Assembly: GCA_937877685.1 (NCBI GenBank)
Contig: CALFGU010000206.1
Coordinates: 1 to 36,372, forward strand
Direction of reading: 5' to 3'
DNA length: 36,372 nt
From: an uncultured Prevotella sp.
GTDB lineage: Bacteria > Bacteroidota > Bacteroidia > Bacteroidales > Bacteroidaceae
Shown piece after piece: positions 1 to 8,694 of this stretch. The notes beneath the pieces are model-generated. The model worked only from the letters and a program-made list of their open reading frames with translations. It ran no database searches and was not told the origin of the DNA. The position numbers and the translations under genes are program-made. Position 1 is the stretch's first letter; every line of letters starts with the position of its first letter.

Positions 1-40
1 CGTTAACGCTCATTTGGGGTTGGATATATGTCTTTTTCAT
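1..40 (-). CDS. Start of a small MKKTYIQP-type protein (partial, runs off the window)
   Basis: Reading the minus strand from position 40, an ATG opens a frame that translates as MKKTYIQPQMSVN before the window ends. Many short Bacteroidales proteins of unknown function begin with MKKTYIQP or close variants, which is the only basis for this call. The start is preceded by A/T-rich DNA, as is usual for start sites in this phylum. The gene lies 124 bases downstream of the 783-residue secreted protein on the same strand, and the two may be co-transcribed. Only 13 codons are visible, so length, domains and function are unknown. Confidence 0.55.
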   Translation of the reverse strand, partial: MKKTYIQPQMSVN

Positions 41-90
41 AATTCTAATTATATTAATGGATTAATAGTCAAGAGTCATCAGTACTTCAA

Positions 91-149
91 AACCTCTGAA
101 CATCAGAACTTCCTAACATCAGAACCTCTGAACATCAGAACTTCCTAAC
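91..149. repeat. Two copies of a 27-bp direct repeat, period 32
   Basis: Positions 91-117 and 123-149 are identical over 27 bases (beginning AACCTCTGAACATC) with five bases between them. They lie between the end of the 783-residue gene and the start of the small gene at 40. A shorter CTTCCTAACTCCTAACC tail follows the second copy. The function is unknown; it looks like an intergenic minisatellite. Confidence 0.85.
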
Positions 150-164
150 TCCTAACCTAAAACC

Positions 165-2516
165 TTACTTTACGATGAACTTCTTACCGTTCTTGATGTA
201 GATACCACCCTTCACAGCGTTCATTACGCGACGACCTGAGAGGTCATAGATGGGAGCATTTGCATCAGTGCTGTTGTTAAGAACAGATTCGATTGCAGTT
301 GTACCACCTAAGTTGAAGCGGAGTACCTTAGCTGAAGTAGAAACTGCAGATGCGGGGAGGTAAGCCTTACCTGCGTTGTTAAGGAAACTACCGTCTGTTA
401 ATTGAGCCTTGTAAAGACCAATGCCATCAACATTTCCGAGGACATAAGCCTCACCTTCTACCATAGTATTAACAGAAGTACCTGTGAGCAAGTTGCCACT
501 CCAATCAGAAGAAACTTCGCCAGCAGTGAATGTGTATGTGCCAGGAGTTGCTTCAATTATAGCACCCTGATTTGCAGCAATGCCAGTTAATTCTTCCAAA
601 CTAGCGTAGTCAGAAGACGCATTCTTGATCGCGTAAGTCTTCATTTCACCTGCGAATGTACCTGAAACGGGAGTGTAGAGGGTAGCGTAACCAGTAGAAC
701 CAACAGTAAGGTTGAATTTTGTTAATGCGGGGAATGCAATGTGATTACCGGCGTGAGTACCTGTATATGAACCCAAGTAAACATCTGTATCTGCAGCACC
801 ATTTGTTGTTAATTTCAATGTCTTAGTAGCACTTACTGAATAACCCCAATTTATATAGTTGCCATTCTTAACTATCGTAAATGTAGTGGGAGTTTCTGAG
901 AGTGTTACATATCCCTTTGCACCTTGTGCATTTTCCTTAGATGGGTCAGCATAAACATAAGTACCAGTGTGGGCATTCTTAATCTGATACGTGAATGTGC
1001 CATTGTCAAATTGTGGATAGATTTCCCACAACCAAGCGCCCCATTCATTAATGTTTGGTATCGCCGTTTGAGCTTTCACATTATAAACGCCTTCCTCTAA
1101 AACAGCGTGCCATCTTTTCATGTCAGCATCATTTGCAGCACCCCAGTTAGCAATTTGAGTAGGATTAGAAGTCGTTGCATTTGAAACGGGGAAGGGGAAT
1201 GTTACCCTTGCATAACATACACCTTCATTCCAAGATACGTTTGTAATCCATGAATCAAAAATACCTCCGATTGCTGCAGGACGTTCTACATCATTTTCAT
1301 CAAGTGTGTAATTAATTGTAGTCAACCAAGAATATTCACTACCTGAATTATCTGTAAGAACACAATTTGCCTTGTATAAAGGTGCAACGAAAAGAAGATT
1401 TACACCTTGGTGATTAGTGTTGCCTGTCTTATTATAGATTTCAGCATTTTTTTCGCCATGACCCGAAGAACCTGCACTAATGAACAGATTACTATTGCTG
1501 GGAACGTGGAACCCATAGTATCCACTATTTGCTTCTCCCCAACAATATTCACCTGCGGTTTCTGATACAGTAATAGAACTAATTGCACTGCTAACAACAG
1601 GCAAATATTTTTTAGAAGCTGAATTCTTGATGTTAAATGTAAACTTACCTTCTGCAAAGTTATATTTAGGATAGATTGACCACATATATTTTGCAATCTC
1701 ATTTACGTCTGATGAGGGCAAATAAGATAAACCTGTGTTATTGGGATTTTCTGTTTTGAACTTCACAGAATTGTTGTTTACGTAGAAATATGCAGCGTAA
1801 TTTGAAATTGGTCTTGTTTTAATGTAAGTCCAATTTGTAGCGCCACCTTCCTTAGATACAGGGAAAGAGAATGTTACGTTAGCACTTAAATTTGCATTAT
1901 TCCAAGCAACATTTGCTAATGAAGCACCATTGATGGCGGGAAGAGTTAAATTCTTATAACCACTGTATGAACCGCTAAACACATTTTCTGCTTCGTCAGT
2001 TAGTGTGAAATTACATGTTGTTTTTTCACCTACTTCAATGAATGACCAACTCGTACCTTCATTATCATTTTGTTTAGGATTGTAATCACCAATTTTTGTT
2101 TGGTTACCCTGGTCGTCCCAGCAATTTGCACTCAGATCTGCTGTTGTTGAAACGCAAACATATCCAGAACGATAAGGGTTTTCCTTGATATACACCGTAG
2201 CACCAGTCTCAGTGAAAGAATTGTATGCTGCATAAATGTTTTCTGTTGCAACATTGTGTAGTTTATAATTCTCCCCATCAGCTGTAACATACCAAAGATA
2301 CTTGACTGAGTTTTCATCAGTAGTTAAGTGATTAGGATTCGCTTCTTGCAACAATTGACCATTATCGCCATTGAAGTAAGCGTACTTACCTGTACGCAAA
2401 CTCTTAATTGCATAGTAATACTTCTGCGCATCCGTAGAAACCTTTGGAAGTACGACTTCTGCCCACGCTCCCAAGCAAGGAAGCATTAAAGCTAATGAAA
2501 GTAAAATTCTTTTCAT
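165..2516 (-). CDS. Secreted repeat protein with C-terminal sorting tail, 783 aa
   Basis: The protein starts with a clear signal peptide (MKRILLSLALMLPCLGAWA, cleavage near residue 19). Residues about 30-165 form an N-terminal region with recurring aromatic K/Y-rich strands (YYYAIKSLRTGKY). Two related blocks follow, about 168-345 and 384-550. Both have the order TDxxG...F(P)FPVS...W.IYP.(Y/F)...G.FT(F/Y).IKN...KY, so they appear to be an internal duplication. Residues about 603-735 resemble the beta-rich module often found before the tail in Prevotella surface proteins. The last 30 residues (YDLSGRRV...GGIYIKNGKKFIVK) fit a short Por/type IX secretion C-terminal signal, suggesting export to the cell surface. 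I recognise no catalytic motif. The function may be binding or adhesion, but that is inference. Confidence 0.85.
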   Translation of the reverse strand: MKRILLSLALMLPCLGAWAEVVLPKVSTDAQKYYYAIKSLRTGKYAYFNGDNGQLLQEANPNHLTTDENSVKYLWYVTADGENYKLHNVATENIYAAYNSFTETGATVYIKENPYRSGYVCVSTTADLSANCWDDQGNQTKIGDYNPKQNDNEGTSWSFIEVGEKTTCNFTLTDEAENVFSGSYSGYKNLTLPAINGASLANVAWNNANLSANVTFSFPVSKEGGATNWTYIKTRPISNYAAYFYVNNNSVKFKTENPNNTGLSYLPSSDVNEIAKYMWSIYPKYNFAEGKFTFNIKNSASKKYLPVVSSAISSITVSETAGEYCWGEANSGYYGFHVPSNSNLFISAGSSGHGEKNAEIYNKTGNTNHQGVNLLFVAPLYKANCVLTDNSGSEYSWLTTINYTLDENDVERPAAIGGIFDSWITNVSWNEGVCYARVTFPFPVSNATTSNPTQIANWGAANDADMKRWHAVLEEGVYNVKAQTAIPNINEWGAWLWEIYPQFDNGTFTYQIKNAHTGTYVYADPSKENAQGAKGYVTLSETPTTFTIVKNGNYINWGYSVSATKTLKLTTNGAADTDVYLGSYTGTHAGNHIAFPALTKFNLTVGSTGYATLYTPVSGTFAGEMKTYAIKNASSDYASLEELTGIAANQGAIIEATPGTYTFTAGEVSSDWSGNLLTGTSVNTMVEGEAYVLGNVDGIGLYKAQLTDGSFLNNAGKAYLPASAVSTSAKVLRFNLGGTTAIESVLNNSTDANAPIYDLSGRRVMNAVKGGIYIKNGKKFIVK

Positions 2517-2604
2517 AGAAATTTATTAATGAATAAAGTGTTAATTAATTTTCTAAGGTGTTTTTCGTTACCCGTAAACAATACGAATAGCGAAGTTTGG
2601 TTGG

Positions 2605-2635
2605 CAAAATTAATAAATTTAGTTTAAACACACAA
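2605..2635 (-). promoter_or_regulatory. Candidate Bacteroidetes promoter for the 783-aa gene
   Basis: On the minus strand, TAATTTTG (plus 2605-2612) matches the -7 consensus TAnnTTTG. ATTG lies 20 bases further upstream (plus 2633-2636) as a weak -33 element. The distance to the start codon is about 90 bases. This is a motif match only. Confidence 0.45.
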
Positions 2636-2845
2636 TTAAATTAACACTTTAATTTTAGGGGGGGTATCCACCTGTATATCAGGTAGTTATAAATTTGATT
2701 CATTAAGTAAAACAAACGTATTAAGCAACATGTTGTAATCCATTAAAAGATAGCAGGTAACATTAAATTTATTTGAGCGAATCTCTAAGTTAAATTTAGC
2801 CTCTAATTACTTCAAATTTACAATCTACTTTTTATGCTTAAAATT

Positions 2846-2929
2846 AAACCTTAATTAGTTTTTCTTAAGTTAGACTAAATTTTTCTTAAGTCTTACTTAA
2901 TTTTTCTTAATTAAGGTGTATTTTCGACT
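2846..2929. repeat. 21-bp-period array, locus A (4 units)
   Basis: Units begin at 2846, 2867, 2888 and 2909, exactly 21 bases apart. The middle units read AAGTTAGACTAAATTTTTCT and AAGTCTTACTTAATTTTTCT (first 20 bases of each). The shared pattern is AAGTCnnACTTA, then TTTT, then CT. The first and last units are more diverged. Two further loci in this window (17693 and 32086) have the same period and consensus. Confidence 0.75.
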
Positions 2930-2978
2930 GCATGTATCACAACGATATTTATGACATAAGAACAAAAGAACAGATTTA

Positions 2979-3180
2979 TTTATCAACGTGATTGTACGGA
3001 TTAAACTGTTTTACTGTGCAGGAAAAGGAATCTGTTGATTTTTATTTATCAACGTGATTACACGGAAACTGTGTAGCTGTGCAGGACACGAAATCTGTTG
3101 AATCAGTTGATTTTAAATTATCAACGTGATTACACGGACGGTTTTGCTGTGCAGGACATGAAATCTGTTGAATCTGTTTA
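2979..3180 (+). repeat. Three tandem copies of a 66-72-bp repeat
   Basis: TATCAACGTGATT starts at 2981, 3047 and 3119. Each copy continues with TACGGA or ACACGGA, a short variable stretch, then CTGTGCAGGA, then GAAATCTGTTGA or a close variant. Copies 2 and 3 are closest to each other. A degraded relative (CAACGTATCACGTGGATTTA) follows at about 3204. There is no open frame across the copies. The role is unknown. Confidence 0.8.
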
Positions 3181-3318
3181 ATCTGTTGACAAATAATAAT
3201 ACCCAACGTATCACGTGGATTTACACGAATCTATTTTGTCAACAGCATATAACAGACTATATTATTTTTGTCATTCTGATTTTCTATCAAAAAAAGACCG
3301 CAGTTTTTCCTATTACCA

Positions 3319-3350
3319 TTCGCTCATATATAAATAAATAACTAAATTTG
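3319..3350 (+). promoter_or_regulatory. Candidate promoter for rho
   Basis: TAAATTTG at 3343-3350 fits the Bacteroidetes -7 consensus TAnnTTTG. TTCG at 3319-3322 is a weak -33 element with a 20-base spacer. The leader to the ATG at 3427 would be about 70 bases. Confidence 0.5.
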
Positions 3351-3426
3351 CAACATATTTGTTTCATCAGCATAGACAGTTCATTCTCTTGTAAATGTCG
3401 AATTGTTTGTGTTTCCCAAAAGATAT

Positions 3427-5130
3427 ATGACTACATACACCAAAGAACAGTTAATGCTTGTGTCTGTGGAAGTGCTTCAGGCGCTTGCACAACAGTTTAA
3501 TACGCCTCATAAGGATTCGGATGAGGTGGAAGTGTTGGTTGCAGATATTCTCGACGCTCAACAAGTGATGCTTGAAGAAAACGCTCCCATCATTCCTGTT
3601 AAAAGAAAGCGTGGTCGTCCCTCGAAAGCAGAAATTGCGGCGCGTGAGGCGGCAGAGGCTATGGCAAAGGCCATTACTGAAAATGAGAATGAAACTACCG
3701 AAGCGACTCCTGAAGCAGAGACAGCACCGCAGGTGACTGAAATTCCGGAACTTCCTGCACAGGACAACGAAGCGGCAAAAGGCAAGGTGCACGAAGTGAC
3801 GGGCAAAAACTTCATTAAGATTGATGAGAACTTCGTCATCGTTGAGGATTTACCCAAAATGGAGTGCATAGAACTCACGAAGGATGATGATAACCTGAAT
3901 TTGGTGGTAGATGAAGAACCTGCAACCCCCAAACTTGCAGAGGAAACACTTCCGTTGGTGCGCCAGAGACAAGTATCTGTTCAGAAGTCCAACCCTGCCG
4001 TTCCTGAGATGATTCTGTTGGAAGGTGGTGGCGTGTTGGAACTCACGAAGGAAAGTTATGGATTCTTGCGTTCGGCTGATTACAACTACTTGACCTCTCC
4101 CGACGATATTTACGTTTCACCTATGCAACTGCGCCAATATGGTTTGAAACCCGGTGACGTTGTTACGGGTAAGATTCGTGTGCCTCGTGAGGATGACAAA
4201 TTCTTCGTGCTTCATAGCGTAGATACGATTAACGGTTTGTCGCCCATGGAAGTGAGAAACCGTGTAGCTTTTGAACACCTCACTCCCCTATTCCCTGATG
4301 AGAAGTTTAATCTTTGTAGAGGTACGAAGGACAGTCTTTCGCGTCGAGTAGTGGATATTTTCTCACCTATCGGTAAGGGGCAACGTGCGCTTATCGTGGC
4401 GCAACCCAAGACGGGTAAGACCATGCTGATGAAGGAAATTGCTAATGCCATTGCAGAGAATCACCCTGAGACCTATCTCATGATGTTGCTCATTGATGAG
4501 CGCCCCGAAGAAGTGACCGACATGAAGCGCACGGTGAAGGCCGAAGTAATTGCCTCTACTTTTGATGCGCCTGCTTCGAATCACGTGAAGATTGCGGGCA
4601 TTGTGTTGGAAAAGGCGAAGCGTATGGTGGAGTGTGGTCATGACGTTGTTATCTTCCTTGACTCTATTACGCGCCTTGCTCGTGCTTATAACACGGAGGC
4701 CCCTGCTTCGGGTAAGATTCTTTCGGGTGGTGTAGATGCTAATTCGTTGCAACGTCCGAAGCGTTTCTTTGGTGCGGCGCGTAACATTGAGGGTGGTGGT
4801 TCGCTCACAATTATTGCTACGGCGCTTATCGATACAGGGTCGCGCATGGACGAAGTAATCTTTGAAGAATTTAAGGGTACGGGCAACATGGAATTACAAC
4901 TTGACCGCCAGTTGGCCAACAAGCGTATCTTCCCTGCCGTTAACGTTATGGCATCAAGCACGCGCCGCGACGACTTGCTCTTACCGCCCACAACGTGCAA
5001 CCGCATGTGGGTGCTCCGCAATTACCTTTCACAACTCAATACCGTTGAAGCAATGCAGGAAGTCATTAAGCAAATGGACAATACACTTAATAACGAAGAA
5101 ATGTTGCTTTCGATGGGGGATTTTAAGTAA
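3427..5130 (+). CDS. rho: Transcription termination factor Rho with long disordered insertion
   Basis: Rho is a hexameric RNA-dependent ATPase that ends transcription. From the ATG at 3427 it has 567 residues, against 419 in E. coli. Residues 1-45 form the Rho_N-type helical start. Residues about 47-190 are a low-complexity charged insertion with a KRKRGRPSK AT-hook-like patch at 59-67. About 195-265 is the RNA-binding OB fold (GGVLELTKESYGFLRSADYN). About 310-560 is the ATPase core: Walker A QPKTGKT at 326-332, LLIDERPEEV at 354-363, Walker B VVIFLDSITRLARAYN at 407-422, GGVDANSLQRPKRFFGAARN at 434-453. A TTG at 3403 would add eight residues, but the ATG is the more natural start. The U32 gene follows after 26 bases, probably in the same transcript. 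Such an insertion is known in Bacteroides Rho, where it has been linked to condensate formation. Confidence 0.97.
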   Translation: MTTYTKEQLMLVSVEVLQALAQQFNTPHKDSDEVEVLVADILDAQQVMLEENAPIIPVKRKRGRPSKAEIAAREAAEAMAKAITENENETTEATPEAETAPQVTEIPELPAQDNEAAKGKVHEVTGKNFIKIDENFVIVEDLPKMECIELTKDDDNLNLVVDEEPATPKLAEETLPLVRQRQVSVQKSNPAVPEMILLEGGGVLELTKESYGFLRSADYNYLTSPDDIYVSPMQLRQYGLKPGDVVTGKIRVPREDDKFFVLHSVDTINGLSPMEVRNRVAFEHLTPLFPDEKFNLCRGTKDSLSRRVVDIFSPIGKGQRALIVAQPKTGKTMLMKEIANAIAENHPETYLMMLLIDERPEEVTDMKRTVKAEVIASTFDAPASNHVKIAGIVLEKAKRMVECGHDVVIFLDSITRLARAYNTEAPASGKILSGGVDANSLQRPKRFFGAARNIEGGGSLTIIATALIDTGSRMDEVIFEEFKGTGNMELQLDRQLANKRIFPAVNVMASSTRRDDLLLPPTTCNRMWVLRNYLSQLNTVEAMQEVIKQMDNTLNNEEMLLSMGDFK

Positions 5131-5156
5131 ATCGCCTTTTTAACTTTATATAAATT

Positions 5157-7025
5157 ATGCGACAAATAGAATTACTTGCTCCAGCTAAGAATTTGGAGAT
5201 TGGTATTGAGGCTATCAAGCATGGCGCTGATGCTGTGTATATTGGTGGTCCAAGTTTTGGTGCACGCGCTGCTGCTGGTAATTCTATTGAAGAGATTGCC
5301 GAGTTGTGCCGATTTGCACATTTTTATGGTGCTAAGGTTTACGTAACGTTTAACACGATTCTTTACGACCATGAACTTGATGAGGCACAAAAGTTAATCT
5401 ATCAATTACACGACGCAGGCGTAGATGCTCTCATCGTTCAAGACTTAGCACTTTGTCGGATGAAACTTCCCCCGATAGAATTACATGCCTCTACACAACT
5501 TGACATTACGAGTGTGGAGAAAGCACAGATGCTTGAGCAAGCGGGATTCAAACAAATTGTCTTAGCACGTGAACTTTCGTTAGACAAAATTCGCGAAATC
5601 CGAAAGGCAACAAATGTAGAGATTGAGGCATTCGTACATGGCGCACTTTGTGTAAGTTATAGTGGCAGGTGTTATGCTTCTGAATTTTGCTTCCACCGCT
5701 CAGCGAATCGTGGTCAGTGTGCGCAATTCTGCCGACTGCCCTTCACGCTGAAAGATGCTAACGGCAAAATTATTCGCAAGGAAAAACATTTGCTCTCGCT
5801 AAGAGACATGAATCGCTCGGCAAGTGTTGAGGAGATGATTGATGCTGGAGTAAAGTCGTTTAAAATTGAAGGTCGCCTTAAGGACATGGCTTACGTGAAG
5901 AACGTGACTGCTTATTACCGCACCATTATTGACCGCATCATTGAAAAGCGAGGGAATGAATTTTGCCGTTCTTCACATGGAAGTACAAGGTTAGAATTTA
6001 CTCCCCAATTAGACAAAAGTTTCAACCGTAGGTTTACGGAATACTTCCTCCACGGAGAACGACGCAATGAAGCACATATTGATGCTCCCAAATCCATGGG
6101 TGAACACGTGGGGAAGATTACGCGTTTAGCCGGTAACAGATTGGAAGTGGCGCTATTGGAAGATAAAAAACTTGTGGCGGGGGATGGACTTTGCTTTATT
6201 GATTACGAAGGCAAACTTCAAGGTTTCAGAGCGAATACCGTTTCTCAAACTTACAAGCGAAATACATTTATCGTTACACTATTCGGCAAACAACCCTTTG
6301 CATTCACTGAAAAACATAGTTTGGACCTTTACCGAAACTTGGATACTCAGTTTGAAAAGGTTTTGGAAAAGGAAACAGCAACCAGAAAACTACTCTTAAA
6401 ATTACGATTGGAAGAAGCGGCGGATGGTTTCACGCTTGTTGGAGAAGATGAAATGGGAAGATGTTGCAAAGAGCAAATCACGGCAGAGCATCAACCCTCT
6501 AAGAGTCCGCAACGCGAAAATATGATTCGCCAACTGCTGAAAGTTGGGGATAGTCCTTATGAAATAGAAGACATTGAATTTAACCTTACTCAAGACTGGT
6601 TTATCCCCTCTTCCGTTTTGGCGAATGCCCGAAGAAATCTCATCCAAACTTTAATTCAAGTTCCCCCATCCTGTGTTAAGAATCAGCAAATTACTTATGC
6701 TCAGAAAGCATCGAATGTACTGAAAGTTTCACACCTTGATTATACGGCAAATATAGCGAATAACGAGGCACGTGCCTATTACGAAGGCATTGGAATCAAC
6801 TCATGTGACAATGCTTTTGAGTTAACACAACCGAAGGGTAAGAAAGCAATTATGTTCTGTAAGTACTGCATCAGACACGAATTGGGAATGTGCAAGAAAA
6901 AGAAACTTCCCCCAACTGCACCACAATATACAGAACCTTTTTTCCTTCGCAGCATGGATGGAAAAATGTTCGAACTCTCATTTAATTGCAAAGATTGCGA
7001 AATGAGCGTGTGGACACTTTCTTAA
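5157..7025 (+). CDS. U32-family RNA hydroxylation protein, RlhA-like (peptidase U32 fold)
   Basis: The 622-residue protein belongs to the U32 family, once called collagenase-like peptidases. Its characterised bacterial members (TrhP, RlhA) are prephenate-dependent factors that hydroxylate tRNA or 23S rRNA. Residues 1-200 show the TIM-barrel start (IELLAPAKNLEIGIEAIKHG) and the family signature EAFVHGALCVSYSGRC at 157-172. A Cys cluster at C165, C172, C188 and C192 could hold an Fe-S cluster. The length and second Cys-rich end (FCKYCIRHELGMC, then FNCKDCEM near the C terminus) fit the long RlhA/DUF3656 form better than the shorter TrhP. The gene lies 26 bases after rho and 42 before a secreted protein. 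Family membership is secure; the exact RNA target is inferred. Confidence 0.85.
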   Translation: MRQIELLAPAKNLEIGIEAIKHGADAVYIGGPSFGARAAAGNSIEEIAELCRFAHFYGAKVYVTFNTILYDHELDEAQKLIYQLHDAGVDALIVQDLALCRMKLPPIELHASTQLDITSVEKAQMLEQAGFKQIVLARELSLDKIREIRKATNVEIEAFVHGALCVSYSGRCYASEFCFHRSANRGQCAQFCRLPFTLKDANGKIIRKEKHLLSLRDMNRSASVEEMIDAGVKSFKIEGRLKDMAYVKNVTAYYRTIIDRIIEKRGNEFCRSSHGSTRLEFTPQLDKSFNRRFTEYFLHGERRNEAHIDAPKSMGEHVGKITRLAGNRLEVALLEDKKLVAGDGLCFIDYEGKLQGFRANTVSQTYKRNTFIVTLFGKQPFAFTEKHSLDLYRNLDTQFEKVLEKETATRKLLLKLRLEEAADGFTLVGEDEMGRCCKEQITAEHQPSKSPQRENMIRQLLKVGDSPYEIEDIEFNLTQDWFIPSSVLANARRNLIQTLIQVPPSCVKNQQITYAQKASNVLKVSHLDYTANIANNEARAYYEGIGINSCDNAFELTQPKGKKAIMFCKYCIRHELGMCKKKKLPPTAPQYTEPFFLRSMDGKMFELSFNCKDCEMSVWTLS

Positions 7026-7067
7026 GAAAAATACTAAAATCAATAACCCTATAAAAACTAAACAATT

Positions 7068-8681
7068 ATGAAGTCATCAATCCACTTAAGACTTTTGTCA
7101 ATTTTGACTTTGTTGTTCTCACTTGGATGGACAACTAATGCAGTTGCACAAGGCACTGGTACAAAGGATGATCCTTACGTTATGGTAGATGGTGGTGAAT
7201 ACACGTATACTGTATTTAAGGATTTCTATGGCATCTTTGTAGTTCCTGAAGATGTAACGACCGATGGTGTTGTTCTAGAACTCGTAGCAGACCAATGGAC
7301 AAGCGTGTTTGCAGATAAGGAAATGAACGAACTTGTTTCGGTAACAACGGGCAACTTCGCTCCTTACACTTCAACCGTAGACATCAAGAAGGGCACGAAG
7401 AAAGGAACCACCTATTACGTATATACCGACTTCCCCATGGATGAAGGTAAAGTAAGAGTAAGTTACGGTGGCGGTACAACTTTGGAATTAGTTAATGTAA
7501 CTCCCGCTGATGGTAGTGTCCTTTCTGCTAGTGAAGATTACATTGGAATTGAATTCTCTAAACCCGTACGTTTCACTCAAAGCGTGATGGTTATAGGTGG
7601 AAAAGAATATAGCGTCGTTTCTAATCAAACCGACCGTTTTATTTCTATCGAACCCAAAGAAGTGTTATTGAGATGCTATGAGTCAGGCGCACTCAAGCAA
7701 GGTGATGAGATACTCCTCATTTTGAAAGAAGTAAAGACTTATGATGGCAAGAGCAGTCTTGGTGATGTTGTAGTACGTTACAAAGCAGCTGCTAAACCCT
7801 TGATGCTTGTTTCGTCTATCAATGGTCCTGATACAGGGATGCCCAAGATTAAGTCGTGGATGTCTAAAACTTGCACTGAAGGTTGGGTTCGACTTATCTT
7901 TGACGGCAAGTTGAATAAAAACGCAAAACTTACAGCAACCCTTACTTACGGTGACTTAGAATTAGAAGGTGACTATTATATCGAAGAGCTCTCACCTGAA
8001 ATCATTAACGACAACACCATAGCTATCGACCTCAGAGGTAAGTTGCGTGTTCCCAGTCAGATGGTTGCTTCTGGTACATTTTATGATAACATGTTGCTCT
8101 CCGTCCGTGGAGTTGAAGATGAAAATGGTTTTTCATCATATGCAGAAGGTAGTGGTTCATCAGGTACTTACTTCTTTACCTATGGTTATGAAATGGTTTC
8201 TTACGGTATCATGACCGAATTTATGCCCGCTTCAGGTCAAAGCATTGATAATGTGAAAGAAATTACCATCTGGATGCAAGAAACAGGAAGTAGAATGGCA
8301 TTTAACGGAGCTACATTTGAATATGTACATGAAGGCGAAACGAAGGTTGCTGAGGTTGCACAGAAAGACATCACTATTACTCCCGACGTTGAAGAAGAAA
8401 CTGCAACATATATCACAATTCCCGTGCCTTCTTTCTCAAGAGATGCAAATACACAAGTTAAGGTAACTCTTAAAAATGCTGTGTATCCTGATGGCATGGA
8501 TTACACTTCATATGTAACAGCAATCTATACGACTAAGGGATATGACACTCCCACTAGTATTGATTCAATTAAAATTTCGAATAAAACTACAGTCTACACT
8601 CTTGATGGCAAAGTTGCAAAATTACCTTTGAAGGTCAATACTCTTTACATTATCAACGGTAAGAAGACGTTAGTAAAATAA
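7068..8681 (+). CDS. Secreted Ig-like protein with sorting tail, 537 aa
   Basis: A signal peptide (MKSSIHLRLLSILTLLFSLGWTTNAVAQ, cut near residue 28) precedes a beta-rich protein. Residues about 140-245 look like an SbsA/Big_5-type Ig-like domain (VTPADGSVLSASEDYIGIEF). A related block starts near 385 (EFMPASGQSIDNVKEITI). The C terminus, VYTLDGKVAKLP then LYIINGKKTLVK, matches the short type IX sorting tail seen in the 783-residue protein at the left edge. No catalytic motif was recognised. Only 13 bases separate it from the next secreted protein, so the two are very likely made together. A structural or binding role at the cell surface is plausible but unproven. Confidence 0.82.
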   Translation: MKSSIHLRLLSILTLLFSLGWTTNAVAQGTGTKDDPYVMVDGGEYTYTVFKDFYGIFVVPEDVTTDGVVLELVADQWTSVFADKEMNELVSVTTGNFAPYTSTVDIKKGTKKGTTYYVYTDFPMDEGKVRVSYGGGTTLELVNVTPADGSVLSASEDYIGIEFSKPVRFTQSVMVIGGKEYSVVSNQTDRFISIEPKEVLLRCYESGALKQGDEILLILKEVKTYDGKSSLGDVVVRYKAAAKPLMLVSSINGPDTGMPKIKSWMSKTCTEGWVRLIFDGKLNKNAKLTATLTYGDLELEGDYYIEELSPEIINDNTIAIDLRGKLRVPSQMVASGTFYDNMLLSVRGVEDENGFSSYAEGSGSSGTYFFTYGYEMVSYGIMTEFMPASGQSIDNVKEITIWMQETGSRMAFNGATFEYVHEGETKVAEVAQKDITITPDVEEETATYITIPVPSFSRDANTQVKVTLKNAVYPDGMDYTSYVTAIYTTKGYDTPTSIDSIKISNKTTVYTLDGKVAKLPLKVNTLYIINGKKTLVK

Positions 8682-8694
8682 TAAAACATAAACA

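Larger units (their letters stand above)
2517..3402. other. 886-base intergenic region with two repeat arrays, no gene seen
   Basis: This gap separates the divergent 783-aa gene and rho. It is A/T-rich and contains no convincing coding frame. It contains a promoter candidate for each flanking gene, a run of seven G at about 2659-2665, a 21-bp-period array (2846-2929), and three copies of a 66-72-bp repeat (about 2979-3180). Confidence 0.8.

Noticed and set aside
2846..2929. CRISPR array
   Set aside because: The units are directly adjacent and only 21 bases long with no unique spacers, and no cas genes are present.
3403..3426. TTG start for rho adding MFVFPKRY
   Set aside because: An ATG at 3427 is in frame, the extra residues do not resemble Rho, and it lies at a normal distance from the promoter candidate.
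3451..3932. Two overlapping minus-strand frames of 113 and 124 codons
   Set aside because: Antisense to the rho insertion, where biased Glu/Ala codons leave the other strand open.
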